DNA of 6,279 nt from Akkermansiaceae bacterium UBA6138 (GCA_002422425.1 DIVG01000047.1:1-6279), one strand, 5' to 3'; positions 1-6,099 are shown, counted from the first letter of the stretch. Notes: a model not told the origin generated them from the letters alone. Numbers and translations: made by a program.

Positions 1-61
1 CTCGCCGGCAACCATCACCAGACCCTGCTCGGGGTGACCTGTTCGGGGAAAAACCTTCACC
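1..61 (+). other. uvrB: 5' part of uvrB, out of frame with the rest
   Basis: Read from base 1, this stretch encodes LAGNHHQTLLGVT followed by a Walker A-like CSGK. This matches the UvrB segment that ends in the nucleotide-binding loop TGSGKT. The frame is lost in a run of five A at 49-53: four A would give GK-TFT-VANV and join smoothly to the long frame that starts at 62. The residue before SGK is Cys (TGT at 40-42) where the family has Gly. The first roughly 30 codons of the gene lie outside the window. Two anomalies within 14 bases, next to an otherwise intact gene, suggest a consensus error near a contig end, but a real mutation cannot be excluded. Confidence 0.85.
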
Positions 62-2065
62 GTGGCCAACGTCATCGCCGCGCTCGGGAAGCCGACCCTG
101 GTGATGTCGCACAACAAGACTCTCGCGGCCCAGCTCTACAGCGAGCTGAAGAGTTTCTTCCCTGACAATGCGGTCGAGTATTTTGTCTCCTACTTCGACT
201 ACTACCAGCCCGAGGCCTACATCCCGCGGACTGACACCTACATCGAGAAAGATTCCTCGATCAACGACGAGATCGAGCGGCTGAGGCTCTCGACGATGAG
301 TTCCCTCCTCATGCGGCAGGATGTCATCGTCGTCGCCAGCGTCTCCTGCATCTACGGCCTCGGTTCGCCCGACGATTACAAGGGCATGATGATCCCCGTG
401 CGGGTCGGACAAAACCTCGACCGGGACGAATTTCTCAAAAATCTCGTCGGCATCCTCTACGAGCGAAACGACATCGAATTCATCCGCGGGCGCTTCCGGG
501 TGCGCGGCGACGTCGTCGAGGTCTATCCCGCCTACCTCGACGAGGAGGCCATCCGCGTGGAATTCTTCGGCGACGAGATCGATCGCGTCACCGCCTTTTC
601 CCCGCTCACCGGCACGGCGAAAACGCAGCTCGATGACTTCACCTTCTACCCCGCCAAGCAGTTCGTGACGCCCAAGGAAAAGATGGCCGTCGCGATCCGC
701 GAGATCCGGAAGGAGTTGAAGGAACGGATCGAGTTCTTCGAGAAAAATCAGCAGTATCTCGAGGCACAGCGCATCAAGCAGCGGACCGAGTATGACATCG
801 AGATGATGCAGGAGATGGGATTCTGTCAGGGCATCGAGAACTACTCGCGCCACCTCACCTCGCGACCGCCCGGGAGCAAGCCGGGAACTCTCATCGACTT
901 CTTTCCCGAAGGTTTCCTCACCGTGATCGACGAGTCGCACGTCAGCATTCCCCAGATCGGCGGCATGTACGAAGGCGACCGTTCGCGCAAGCAGACCCTC
1001 GTCGACTTCGGCTTCCGTCTCCCCAGCGCCCTCGACAACCGTCCGCTCAAGTTCGACGAGTACATGGCCGCGACCGGTCAGCGCCTCTACGTCAGCGCGA
1101 CCCCGGCTCGATTTGAAATCGAGAACTCCGTCGCGGGCAACACCGGCTACATCCCTCACAAGCGGAAACGCATCGGCGAAGAGGAACTTGTCCCCGCCCG
1201 TCTCCCCCGCATCTCCGGAAGCAAGCAGCCCGTCAGTTCCTTCGATCCCGGGAAAAAGGGCGTCGATCTCATCGTCGAACAGATCATCCGCCCGACCGGC
1301 CTGATCGATCCCGTCATCACGCTGCGGCCGCTCAAAGGCCAGATCGATGAAACGATCGAGCTCTGCCGCCAGCGCGTCGAAAAGAACGAACGTATCCTCG
1401 TCACCACCCTGACCAAACGCACCGCCGAGGATCTCACCGACTACCTGCGCAATGTCGGGCTCAAAGTGCGCTACATCCACTCCGACGTCGATGCGATCGA
1501 GCGGGTCGAGATTCTCCGCAGCCTCCGGGCGGCCGAGTTCGACATCCTCATCGGGATCAACCTGCTCCGCGAAGGGCTCGACCTGCCCGAGGTCAGTCTC
1601 GTCTGCATCCTCGACGCGGATAAGGAAGGTTTCCTCCGCAGTGAGACCGCCCTCATCCAGACAGTCGGACGCGCCGCGCGCCACATCAACGGAGAGGCCG
1701 TCCTCTTTGCCGATGTCGTGACCGATTCGATCCAAAGCCTGCTCTCGATTACCGAATACCGCCGCCGCGTCCAGACCGAGCACAACGAGAAACACGGCAT
1801 CGTCCCCCACACCGTGACCCGCAGCGACCAGGGCAGTCTGCGCATTTACCAGAAGGGTAAAGCCGTCGAGGACGCCCTCGTCGCCGAAGCCGGTTCCGAC
1901 GTCGATACCCTTGCCGTCATCCGCGAACTCGAAGGGGAAATGCAGGAGGCCGCCGCCAAACTCGAGTTCGAGCGGGCCGCGCTCATTCGCGACCAGATCA
2001 ACAAGCTCAAAAAAGAAGCCGGAGAAACGCCCCTTACGGTGAAGAAGAAAAAGGTGAAGTATTGA
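62..2065 (+). CDS. uvrB: UvrABC system protein B (UvrB), 5'-incomplete
   Basis: UvrB is the damage-verifying helicase of nucleotide excision repair. It is loaded by UvrA, inserts a beta-hairpin at the lesion and recruits UvrC, in the cytoplasm on DNA. The visible 667 residues begin just after the Walker A lysine; the GTG at 62 is an internal valine codon, not a real start. In order one sees the hairpin motif DYYQPEAYIP (residues 46-55), the Walker B/DESH box (290-293), SATP (motif III, 345-348), RPTGLIDP, the second helicase domain with LREGLDLPEVSL, motif VI QTVGRAARH (from 533), and a C-terminal UVR domain (about 619-655) for UvrC contact. With the missing start the protein would be near 716 residues against 673 in E. 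coli. The excess is explained by about 44 extra residues between SATP and EQIIRPTG (within 349-405). The rest is intact. The next gene follows within a few bases. Confidence 0.97.
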   Translation: MANVIAALGKPTLVMSHNKTLAAQLYSELKSFFPDNAVEYFVSYFDYYQPEAYIPRTDTYIEKDSSINDEIERLRLSTMSSLLMRQDVIVVASVSCIYGLGSPDDYKGMMIPVRVGQNLDRDEFLKNLVGILYERNDIEFIRGRFRVRGDVVEVYPAYLDEEAIRVEFFGDEIDRVTAFSPLTGTAKTQLDDFTFYPAKQFVTPKEKMAVAIREIRKELKERIEFFEKNQQYLEAQRIKQRTEYDIEMMQEMGFCQGIENYSRHLTSRPPGSKPGTLIDFFPEGFLTVIDESHVSIPQIGGMYEGDRSRKQTLVDFGFRLPSALDNRPLKFDEYMAATGQRLYVSATPARFEIENSVAGNTGYIPHKRKRIGEEELVPARLPRISGSKQPVSSFDPGKKGVDLIVEQIIRPTGLIDPVITLRPLKGQIDETIELCRQRVEKNERILVTTLTKRTAEDLTDYLRNVGLKVRYIHSDVDAIERVEILRSLRAAEFDILIGINLLREGLDLPEVSLVCILDADKEGFLRSETALIQTVGRAARHINGEAVLFADVVTDSIQSLLSITEYRRRVQTEHNEKHGIVPHTVTRSDQGSLRIYQKGKAVEDALVAEAGSDVDTLAVIRELEGEMQEAAAKLEFERAALIRDQINKLKKEAGETPLTVKKKKVKY

Positions 2066-2070
2066 GCCCT

Positions 2071-3078
2071 ATGACACCAATACGATGGGGAATCATCGGC
2101 GTCGGCAGGTTCGGCTCCATCCACGCCCGGGCGATCCGGTCGCTCGCGGGCAGCGAACTTGTCGCCCTCGCGAACCGGAATCCGGAGCGCCTCGAGCTCG
2201 CCCGATCCGAGTTCGGTGTGGCCGACTGCGTCACCGACTATCACGAGCTCCTCGCCAATCCTGACGTCGATGTCGTCAGCATCACGACGCATTGGAAAGA
2301 CCATCACGAGATCGCCCTCGCAGCGCTTGCTGCGGGCAAGCATGTCTTTTTGGAAAAACCAATGGCCGCGAGTTCGGCCGAGTGCCTCGATCTCGTCGCT
2401 GCGGCGGAGTCCTCCGCGGGCTTTCTCATGGTCGGTCACATCTGCCGCTTTGATCCCCGCGTCACCCTCGCCAAAGACGCCCTCGACGCGGGACGTATCG
2501 GACGCATCGTCTCGATGCACGCCCGCCGCAATTTGCCGAAGGCGCCGGGGAATATCCGCCTCGACAAGATCTCCCCGCTCATCGGAGACGGCATCCACGA
2601 CATCGACCTCATGCTCTGGTTCACGGGAAAGACTCCGACCGAAGTCTACGGGCGAAATGTGAAAGTGTCCGACTTCACCTACCCCGACCTCGGCTGGGCC
2701 ATGCTGCATTTCGGTGAGGAAGCGATCGGAGTGGTCGAGACAGTCTGGTGCCTGCCCGAGAATGTCCCGACCACGATAGACGCCCGCTTCGAGATCATCG
2801 GGACAGCAGGGACGCTCTCGATCGACGCGGCCCACACCGGTTTGACCATCCTCGACGCGAACGGAGCCAAAATGCCCGACACCGTTTACTGGCCGACCCA
2901 GCACGGTCGCCAGATCGGAGCGCTCAGCGTTGAGCTGGGCTACTTCGCGAACTGCGTTCGCACGGGGGCTGCGCCCGAGGTCGTGACTCCGCTCGAAGCC
3001 GCCCGCGCCTTCGCCGTGGCGGAGACCGCCGAGAAGTCGGCGCTCGAGGGAAAGGTGTTGCCGTTTGTGTTCGAGTGA
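2071..3078 (+). CDS. Gfo/Idh/MocA family NAD(P)-dependent oxidoreductase
   Basis: This predicted cytoplasmic 335-residue dehydrogenase belongs to a family that oxidises or reduces sugars, inositols and related polyols with NAD(P). The N-terminal Rossmann fold shows the dinucleotide loop GVGRFG (residues 10-15). Then come the family hallmark EKP with its catalytic lysine (95-97), a GHICRFDP segment (122-129), and HDID (176-179), which carries the conserved substrate-side histidine and aspartate. Length is typical of the family. ATG at 2071 gives the usual family beginning (MTPIRWGIIGVGRFG). An in-frame TTG at 2062 would overlap the uvrB stop as TTGA and has AAGGTG about five bases upstream, so the start is not settled. 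Either way the gene is tightly linked to uvrB, implying co-transcription or translational coupling. The substrate cannot be read from the sequence, and the uvrB linkage gives no metabolic hint. Confidence 0.93.
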   Translation: MTPIRWGIIGVGRFGSIHARAIRSLAGSELVALANRNPERLELARSEFGVADCVTDYHELLANPDVDVVSITTHWKDHHEIALAALAAGKHVFLEKPMAASSAECLDLVAAAESSAGFLMVGHICRFDPRVTLAKDALDAGRIGRIVSMHARRNLPKAPGNIRLDKISPLIGDGIHDIDLMLWFTGKTPTEVYGRNVKVSDFTYPDLGWAMLHFGEEAIGVVETVWCLPENVPTTIDARFEIIGTAGTLSIDAAHTGLTILDANGAKMPDTVYWPTQHGRQIGALSVELGYFANCVRTGAAPEVVTPLEAARAFAVAETAEKSALEGKVLPFVFE

Positions 3079-3117
3079 GTGTTTTTGAGTAGCAATCACT
3101 CAGGCCCTCGGGGTGGC

Positions 3118-3176
3118 GCGGACATTCCTCCCTGCGCAAAGACAAATAGGCCAATCGGCAGACAGGAATGTCTGCC
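3118..3176. repeat. Pair of inverted palindromic intergenic repeats
   Basis: Bases 3157-3176 form a perfect hairpin: GGCAGACA, loop GGAA, TGTCTGCC. Bases 3118-3135 (GCGGACATTCCTCCCTGC) match the reverse complement of 3158-3175 at 15 of 18 positions, so the two copies face each other across 22 bases and could fold into one longer stem. The element fills most of the gap between two genes that end toward each other, the oxidoreductase and the minus-strand toxin. From memory, near-identical GCAGACATTCCTGTCTGC units are scattered through verrucomicrobial and planctomycete genomes; this could not be checked here. It resembles REP/BIME-type elements in size and placement. It may act as a bidirectional transcription barrier, but there is no T-tract, so a classical terminator is not supported. 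Confidence 0.75.
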
Positions 3177-3216
3177 CCACATTTCTCCTGCTTTGCCGTT
3201 CGCCTGACAAGGCTTC

Positions 3217-3582
3217 TTAAGTCAAAGGCAACAATCGAACCCGGTGTCGATTCAGATCCAGAGTAATCAGGCAACCTGCCAGAAGTTGACGGCGGTATTT
3301 TTCGAGAACTTCACGAACTGCCAGCCCAATGATTTCCGGTGTGGGGCATTCGACCCTGCACTGGATGACACTCGGAAGACGGGATCCCCGAAGAGCGAGG
3401 AGACGTGTAAAATCGAGATCCTGCGTAACGATCACTGCCTCGTGATCACGAGCGTACTCGATGATTATCTCGTCAAACTCACCAACTTTTCCAATGTCCT
3501 TCCAATGGGTAACGCGCAAATCAGGGGATTCGAGATATTGAACCCAACGGGGAGGCAAGTTCTCGTCAATAATCAGATTCAC
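3217..3582 (-). CDS. DUF5615 PIN-like toxin of a type II toxin-antitoxin pair
   Basis: This 121-residue protein fits the DUF5615 (COG4634, PIN-like) family, predicted ribonuclease toxins distantly related to VapC. It starts MNLIIDENLPPRW, with the acidic pair D6-E7 typical of the family. It continues with a GEFDEII segment (34-40) and VTQDLDF (52-58), whose aspartates D55 and D57 are expected to complete the metal-binding site. A C-terminal SVIQCRVECPTPEII region is also family-like. The start is GTG at 3582, whose last bases overlap the antitoxin stop as GTGA, so translation is probably coupled to the upstream antitoxin. No strong ribosome site of its own is visible. The two lines inspected inside it are about 45-50% G+C, well below the neighbours. 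RNase activity is inferred from the family, not shown. The acidic residues look intact, so it could be active. Confidence 0.88.
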   Translation of the reverse strand: MNLIIDENLPPRWVQYLESPDLRVTHWKDIGKVGEFDEIIIEYARDHEAVIVTQDLDFTRLLALRGSRLPSVIQCRVECPTPEIIGLAVREVLEKYRRQLLAGCLITLDLNRHRVRLLPLT

Positions 3583-3806
3583 GAAGCAAGCTCGTAGGAT
3601 TCCGATGCGGAAACGTCGGCGGCAAACGAGAGTGCCGCGTGAATCGAATCCAGTGAAAGATAAGGATAATCCTCACAGATCTCAGCCGGGGTTCGCCCGC
3701 TCGCAAGCTGACGAACCACATTGGCAACCGTGACTCGAGTGCCTTTGATGCACGGCATCCCGGTCATTACTTTCGGGTCTGCAGTGATTTGCGTGTGTTC
3801 TCTCAT
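3579..3806 (-). CDS. DUF433 antitoxin
   Basis: This 75-residue DUF433 (COG2442) protein is the usual upstream partner of DUF5615 toxins and is thought to neutralise them and perhaps repress the operon. The hallmark is visible as DPKVMTGMPCIKGTR (residues 10-24), followed by a small helical domain with TPAEICEDYPYLSLDSIHAALSFA (from 39). The frame stays open far upstream into the transporter gene, but that extension is only antisense of nupG-like codons. ATG at 3806 gives the normal family start and has GAGG three bases before it, a short but usable spacing. The stop overlaps the toxin start by four bases (3579-3582). VapB45/VapC45 of Mycobacterium tuberculosis is, to my memory, a related pair. 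Antitoxin function rests on family and gene order. Confidence 0.88.
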   Translation of the reverse strand: MREHTQITADPKVMTGMPCIKGTRVTVANVVRQLASGRTPAEICEDYPYLSLDSIHAALSFAADVSASESYELAS

Positions 3807-3854
3807 CGGCCTCAAGATAATGTTGTCATCGATCCCTAGCAAGGACGGTTTGGT

Positions 3855-3881
3855 CACTTCGCATCCACTTCCCTTAGAAGT
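3855..3881. promoter_or_regulatory. Candidate operator of the toxin-antitoxin operon
   Basis: About 50 bases upstream of the antitoxin start there are two direct copies of CACTTC (3855-3860 and 3866-3871) spaced 11 bases apart, one helical turn. The second copy also forms the left arm of the inverted repeat ACTTC-CCTTA-GAAGT (3867-3881). Such short repeats upstream of an antitoxin gene are typical of autoregulatory binding sites. Nothing more specific supports it, and repeats this short can arise by chance. Confidence 0.25.
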
Positions 3882-3915
3882 TCCCCCGATTTCGCAATCG
3901 CGTGCCCCCGCATGC

Positions 3916-3944
3916 TTGACTTGACCGGCGATCCGCCCTGAAAT
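3916..3944 (+). promoter_or_regulatory. Candidate sigma70-type promoter for the transporter gene
   Basis: TTGACT (3916-3921) matches the -35 consensus at five of six positions, and TGAAAT (3939-3944) matches the -10 at four of six, with the optimal 17-base spacer. Transcription would start near 3951, leaving a leader of only about 15 bases (CTGTTTCCCGCC before the ATG) with no Shine-Dalgarno site. It lies in the divergent region between the antitoxin and the symporter. A second overlapping TTGACC (3921-3926) weakens certainty about the exact -35. Confidence 0.4.
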
Positions 3945-3965
3945 CGCCGCATCCTGTTTCCCGCC

Positions 3966-5198
3966 ATGCAAACCCAGCTCAAGATCAAACTCGCCGTGTT
4001 TATGTTCCTCCAGTATTTCATCTGGGGATCCTGGTATGTGAGTCTCGGGGCCTATCTCGAGAAGACACTCAAGTTCACCGGCGGTCAGATCGGTCTCGCT
4101 TACGGGGCCTTTGCGATCGGGGCGATTTTCTCGCCCTTTCTCGTCGGCCTCATCGCGGACCGGTATTTTGCCTCGGAAAAACTCCTCGCGGTACTCGGTA
4201 TTCTCGGTGGCGTGATGCTCTGCGCCTTGCCGCAGTTTGATACCTTCGGAACTTTTTATCCGGCCCTCATCTTCTACTGCACCCTTTACGTCCCCACTCT
4301 CGCGCTCGGCAATTCTCTCTCCCTTCATCACCTCGCGAATCCGAAAACCGACTTCCCCCGGGTCAAGATGCTCTCGGCAGTAGGCTGGATTGCCGGACTC
4401 GCCGCGCTGAACTTCCTTGATGGGGCCGAGTCGCCGGTGCAGTTCTATCTCGCAGGCGGCGCCTCCATCCTCTTCGGGCTCTTCTCCCTCGCCCTTCCCC
4501 ACACCCCGCCGTTGAAAACCGGCGCGGACGTCAGTCTCGGCGAGATTCTCGGACTCGACGCCCTCGCGCTGATGAAGAAGCCCTCCTTCGCCATCTTCAT
4601 TCTCTGCATGTTTCTTATCTGCATCCCGCTCTACTTTTACTTCGTGAATCTGGTCATCTACCTGGGAGAATTGAAATGGGAGAACATCCTTATTAAGACT
4701 TCTCTGGCACAGATCTCAGACATCGTTTTCTTTTTATTCCTGCCCTTTTTCCTGAAGCGCTTCGGATACAAAAAGACGATCTTCGTCGGAATCGCCTGCT
4801 GGGTTGCCCGCTATTTCGCCCTTTCCTCCAGCGTCGACGCCGGCGCGGCCGCAACCGCGCTTATTTTCACCGCGATCCTTCTGCACGGTGCCTGCTATGA
4901 CTTCCTCTTTATCGCCGGACAGCTCTATGTCGATGACGAAGCGGACGAGCGCACTCGCGGCGCAGCGCAGGGACTCATCGCCATTATCTTGTGGGGCTTC
5001 GGCGCTCTAGTCGGGACTTTTCTTGCCGGCCAGGTGCAGGAAATGCACAAGCTCGAAACTCCCGTGAACGGACTCGAACACGACTGGGCCGCGATCTGGC
5101 AAACGCCCGCCTGGGGCGCGGCCGCGGTGCTGGTGATCTTCCTGATCTTTTTCAAGGATCCGGGAAAAGTGAAGGCATCTGACGGGGCGAAGGCGTGA
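3966..5198 (+). CDS. NupG-like nucleoside:H+ symporter (MFS)
   Basis: This 410-residue inner-membrane transporter of the major facilitator superfamily most resembles the nucleoside:H+ symporter branch (E. coli NupG/XapB). Segments that line up with NupG from memory are FLQYFIWGSWYVSLGAYL (residues 14-31), the helix 2-3 loop GLIADRYF (61-68), TDFPRVKMLSAVGWIAG (128-144), LPHTPP (177-182) before the central loop, LGLDALAL (195-202), FFLKRFGYKK (261-270), and YDFLFIAGQLYVDDEA (311-326) followed by RGAAQG. Around 12 hydrophobic segments are apparent. The length is close to NupG (418). The ATG at 3966 fits the family start although there is no ribosome site. The predicted role is proton-driven uptake of nucleosides. 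No nucleoside-degrading enzyme lies beside it, so the exact substrate is open. Composition is G+C-rich like uvrB (37 of 60 in 4081-4140). Confidence 0.9.
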   Translation: MQTQLKIKLAVFMFLQYFIWGSWYVSLGAYLEKTLKFTGGQIGLAYGAFAIGAIFSPFLVGLIADRYFASEKLLAVLGILGGVMLCALPQFDTFGTFYPALIFYCTLYVPTLALGNSLSLHHLANPKTDFPRVKMLSAVGWIAGLAALNFLDGAESPVQFYLAGGASILFGLFSLALPHTPPLKTGADVSLGEILGLDALALMKKPSFAIFILCMFLICIPLYFYFVNLVIYLGELKWENILIKTSLAQISDIVFFLFLPFFLKRFGYKKTIFVGIACWVARYFALSSSVDAGAAATALIFTAILLHGACYDFLFIAGQLYVDDEADERTRGAAQGLIAIILWGFGALVGTFLAGQVQEMHKLETPVNGLEHDWAAIWQTPAWGAAAVLVIFLIFFKDPGKVKASDGAKA

Positions 5199-5239
5199 GA
5201 TTGAAGCTTCTGAAATTTTATCCCGACTAGTTTCAGGAT

Positions 5240-5596
5240 ATGGTCGGCAAAAGCGTCATTCTCAAACTTTGTCTTTGGCCTCATTCATTCGCATTACTAT
5301 TTCTAGTCGGAATACTGATCGGATGGGTGGGAGTGATTTTTTACCCAGAAATCGATTCCCTTCTGTCGGAGGGAGGTCAAAGAGTGATGATTCTGTCCTG
5401 GGGATTACTCTGTGCGACCGGGTCAACTCTTGATCTTCCACATCATGATCCGAAGGCTCAAAGCCAATCCGCGCCATGCCGGAAACATGTTCGTCGGTTC
5501 CTGTCACTGGCTTTTGTTGGCCTGATGACATACGCCTTCGTCTTCATGACTCCCTCGCCAGAGGACCAGCTGAAGGAACGGCCAGTCATTCGCTAG
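5240..5596 (+). CDS. Putative small membrane protein, possibly frame-disturbed
   Basis: I do not recognise this 118-residue reading frame. It has three hydrophobic stretches: FALLFLVGILIGWVGVIFY (residues 17-35), VMILSWGLLCATG (49-61) and FLSLAFVGLMTYAFVFM (87-103), then a charged tail. It starts 41 bases after the symporter stop on the same strand. AGGA lies directly before the ATG with only one base between, too close for a normal ribosome site. The middle part (codons from about 5429 to 5503) has a poor third-position G+C of 10 in 25. Over 5430-5519 another frame reads IFHIMIRRLKANPRHAGNMF with 22 of 30 codons ending in G or C. A pair of compensating indels, real or from sequencing, would explain this. 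The gene may therefore be real but damaged, or the frame may be partly spurious. Confidence 0.45.
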   Translation: MVGKSVILKLCLWPHSFALLFLVGILIGWVGVIFYPEIDSLLSEGGQRVMILSWGLLCATGSTLDLPHHDPKAQSQSAPCRKHVRRFLSLAFVGLMTYAFVFMTPSPEDQLKERPVIR

Positions 5597-5654
5597 CGAA
5601 ATTCTTAAGATCGCGGCGACTTCTGGGGGACCGTTGTTTTCGAGCGACACCCCA

Positions 5655-5875
5655 TCACCCCGCCACCGCTTCCTCACGCTCTGTCGCGAGGCGCGCTCTC
5701 ACTTTCTCGACCTCAACGGCTTTGGCTTGGCGTTCGTTGGTGTAATGCCCGATCCCGGATCGAAAAGATGAAGGAATAGGATCGAATCTTCCGGGCCGAG
5801 TTGTTCCTGCAAAGCCGTCAGCCCCCAGCGGTAAAGTTCGATGGGTGTCGGTGCGGTCGGAACTTCGGCATTCAT
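5655..5875 (-). pseudogene. Frameshifted gene for a small GSGDYT-motif protein
   Basis: From ATG at 5875 the minus strand encodes MNAEVPTAPTPIELYRWGLT, then ALQEQLGPEDSILFLHLFDPGSG. It then runs into a nonsense tail that stops at 5699-5701, a 58-codon frame. Restoring one base between 5746 and 5747 (GGC-ATT becoming GGC-GAT) continues as DYTNERQAKAVEVEKVRARL and ends ATEREEAVAG before TGA at 5655-5657, giving 73 residues. The pattern of a short ELYxxGL-xxL-LGPxD-xxFL-xxF-xxGSGDYTxER protein matches small uncharacterised bacterial proteins I have seen repeatedly; I know no function or family name for them. It converges on the membrane-protein frame 58 bases away. It may be a true pseudogene or an intact gene with a sequencing deletion. 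Confidence 0.7.
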
Positions 5876-5992
5876 GGGTTTAAAGATTTGGGAAATTTAG
5901 GGGATTTGGAACGAGGACTTTGAGAAAGTTCTCCCCGACTACATCAAATTCGGAAATCGTCGCCTGACCCCGCGCCCGGAAATAAAAAACCC

Positions 5993-6022
5993 TTGCTCGC
6001 TTCTTCGGTCATGCGGTAATCT
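5993..6022 (+). promoter_or_regulatory. Weak candidate promoter upstream of the GYF_2 gene
   Basis: TTGCTC (5993-5998) and TAATCT (6017-6022) are separated by 18 bases, with an A-rich stretch (AAATAAAAAA at 5980-5989) just upstream that could serve as an UP-like element. Each hexamer matches its consensus at only three of six positions. Transcription would begin near 6029 and leave a leader of about 70 bases. It is the best candidate I see in the 224-base gap 5876-6099, which otherwise holds no gene I can support. Confidence 0.25.
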
Positions 6023-6071
6023 GCTAGCGCAGGCGCGGTCACTTAAATCAAAATCCACTCAAGCTACCGAA

Positions 6072-6092
6072 GAATCTCAAATTCTTTGATTC
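6072..6092 (+). promoter_or_regulatory. Small hairpin next to the ribosome site
   Basis: GAATC (6072-6076) and AAA (6079-6081) can pair with TTTGATTC (6085-6092), with a two-base bulge (TC) and a TTC loop, an eight-pair A+T-rich stem. It ends exactly where the AGGA (6093-6096) before the ATG at 6100 begins. It could tune translation of that gene, but the stem is weak and may be accidental. Confidence 0.2.
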
Positions 6093-6099
6093 AGGATGT

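Noticed and set aside
1846..3099. Long minus-strand open frame of 417 codons across the oxidoreductase gene and uvrB end
   Set aside because: It is antisense to two clearly recognised proteins, its translation is rich in Arg, Asp and Gly with no motif, and long antisense frames are common in G+C-rich genes.
3074..3102. Possible terminator after the oxidoreductase (GAGTGA with TCACTC)
   Set aside because: Only six pairs, a long loop and no T-run after the stem.
2924..3274. Minus-strand frame of 116 codons running through the repeat
   Set aside because: Its middle is a translation of the palindromic repeat and its end is antisense to the oxidoreductase; Arg/Ser/Pro-rich tail typical of spurious frames.
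3244..3597. Plus-strand frame of 117 codons opposite the toxin
   Set aside because: It is the antisense of a well-matched DUF5615 gene, and its translation has no recognisable domain.
3579..4502. 307-codon minus-strand frame ending at the antitoxin stop
   Set aside because: Only the last 75 codons match DUF433; the rest is antisense to the symporter and charged without motif, so the start was moved to 3806.
5203..5236. GAAGCTTC palindrome and CTGAAA/TTTCAG inverted repeat after the symporter
   Set aside because: A+T-rich stems of 6-8 bases with a 15-base loop and no T-tract; too weak to call a terminator.
5524..5643. Minus-strand reading VSLENNGPPEVAAILRIS
   Set aside because: It looks protein-like briefly, but most of it is antisense to the C-terminal part of the membrane-protein frame and it has no good start or known motif.
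5885..5909. Two GATTTGG copies upstream of the minus-strand small gene
   Set aside because: Seven-base repeats in A+T-rich sequence are expected by chance; no further copies or symmetry.
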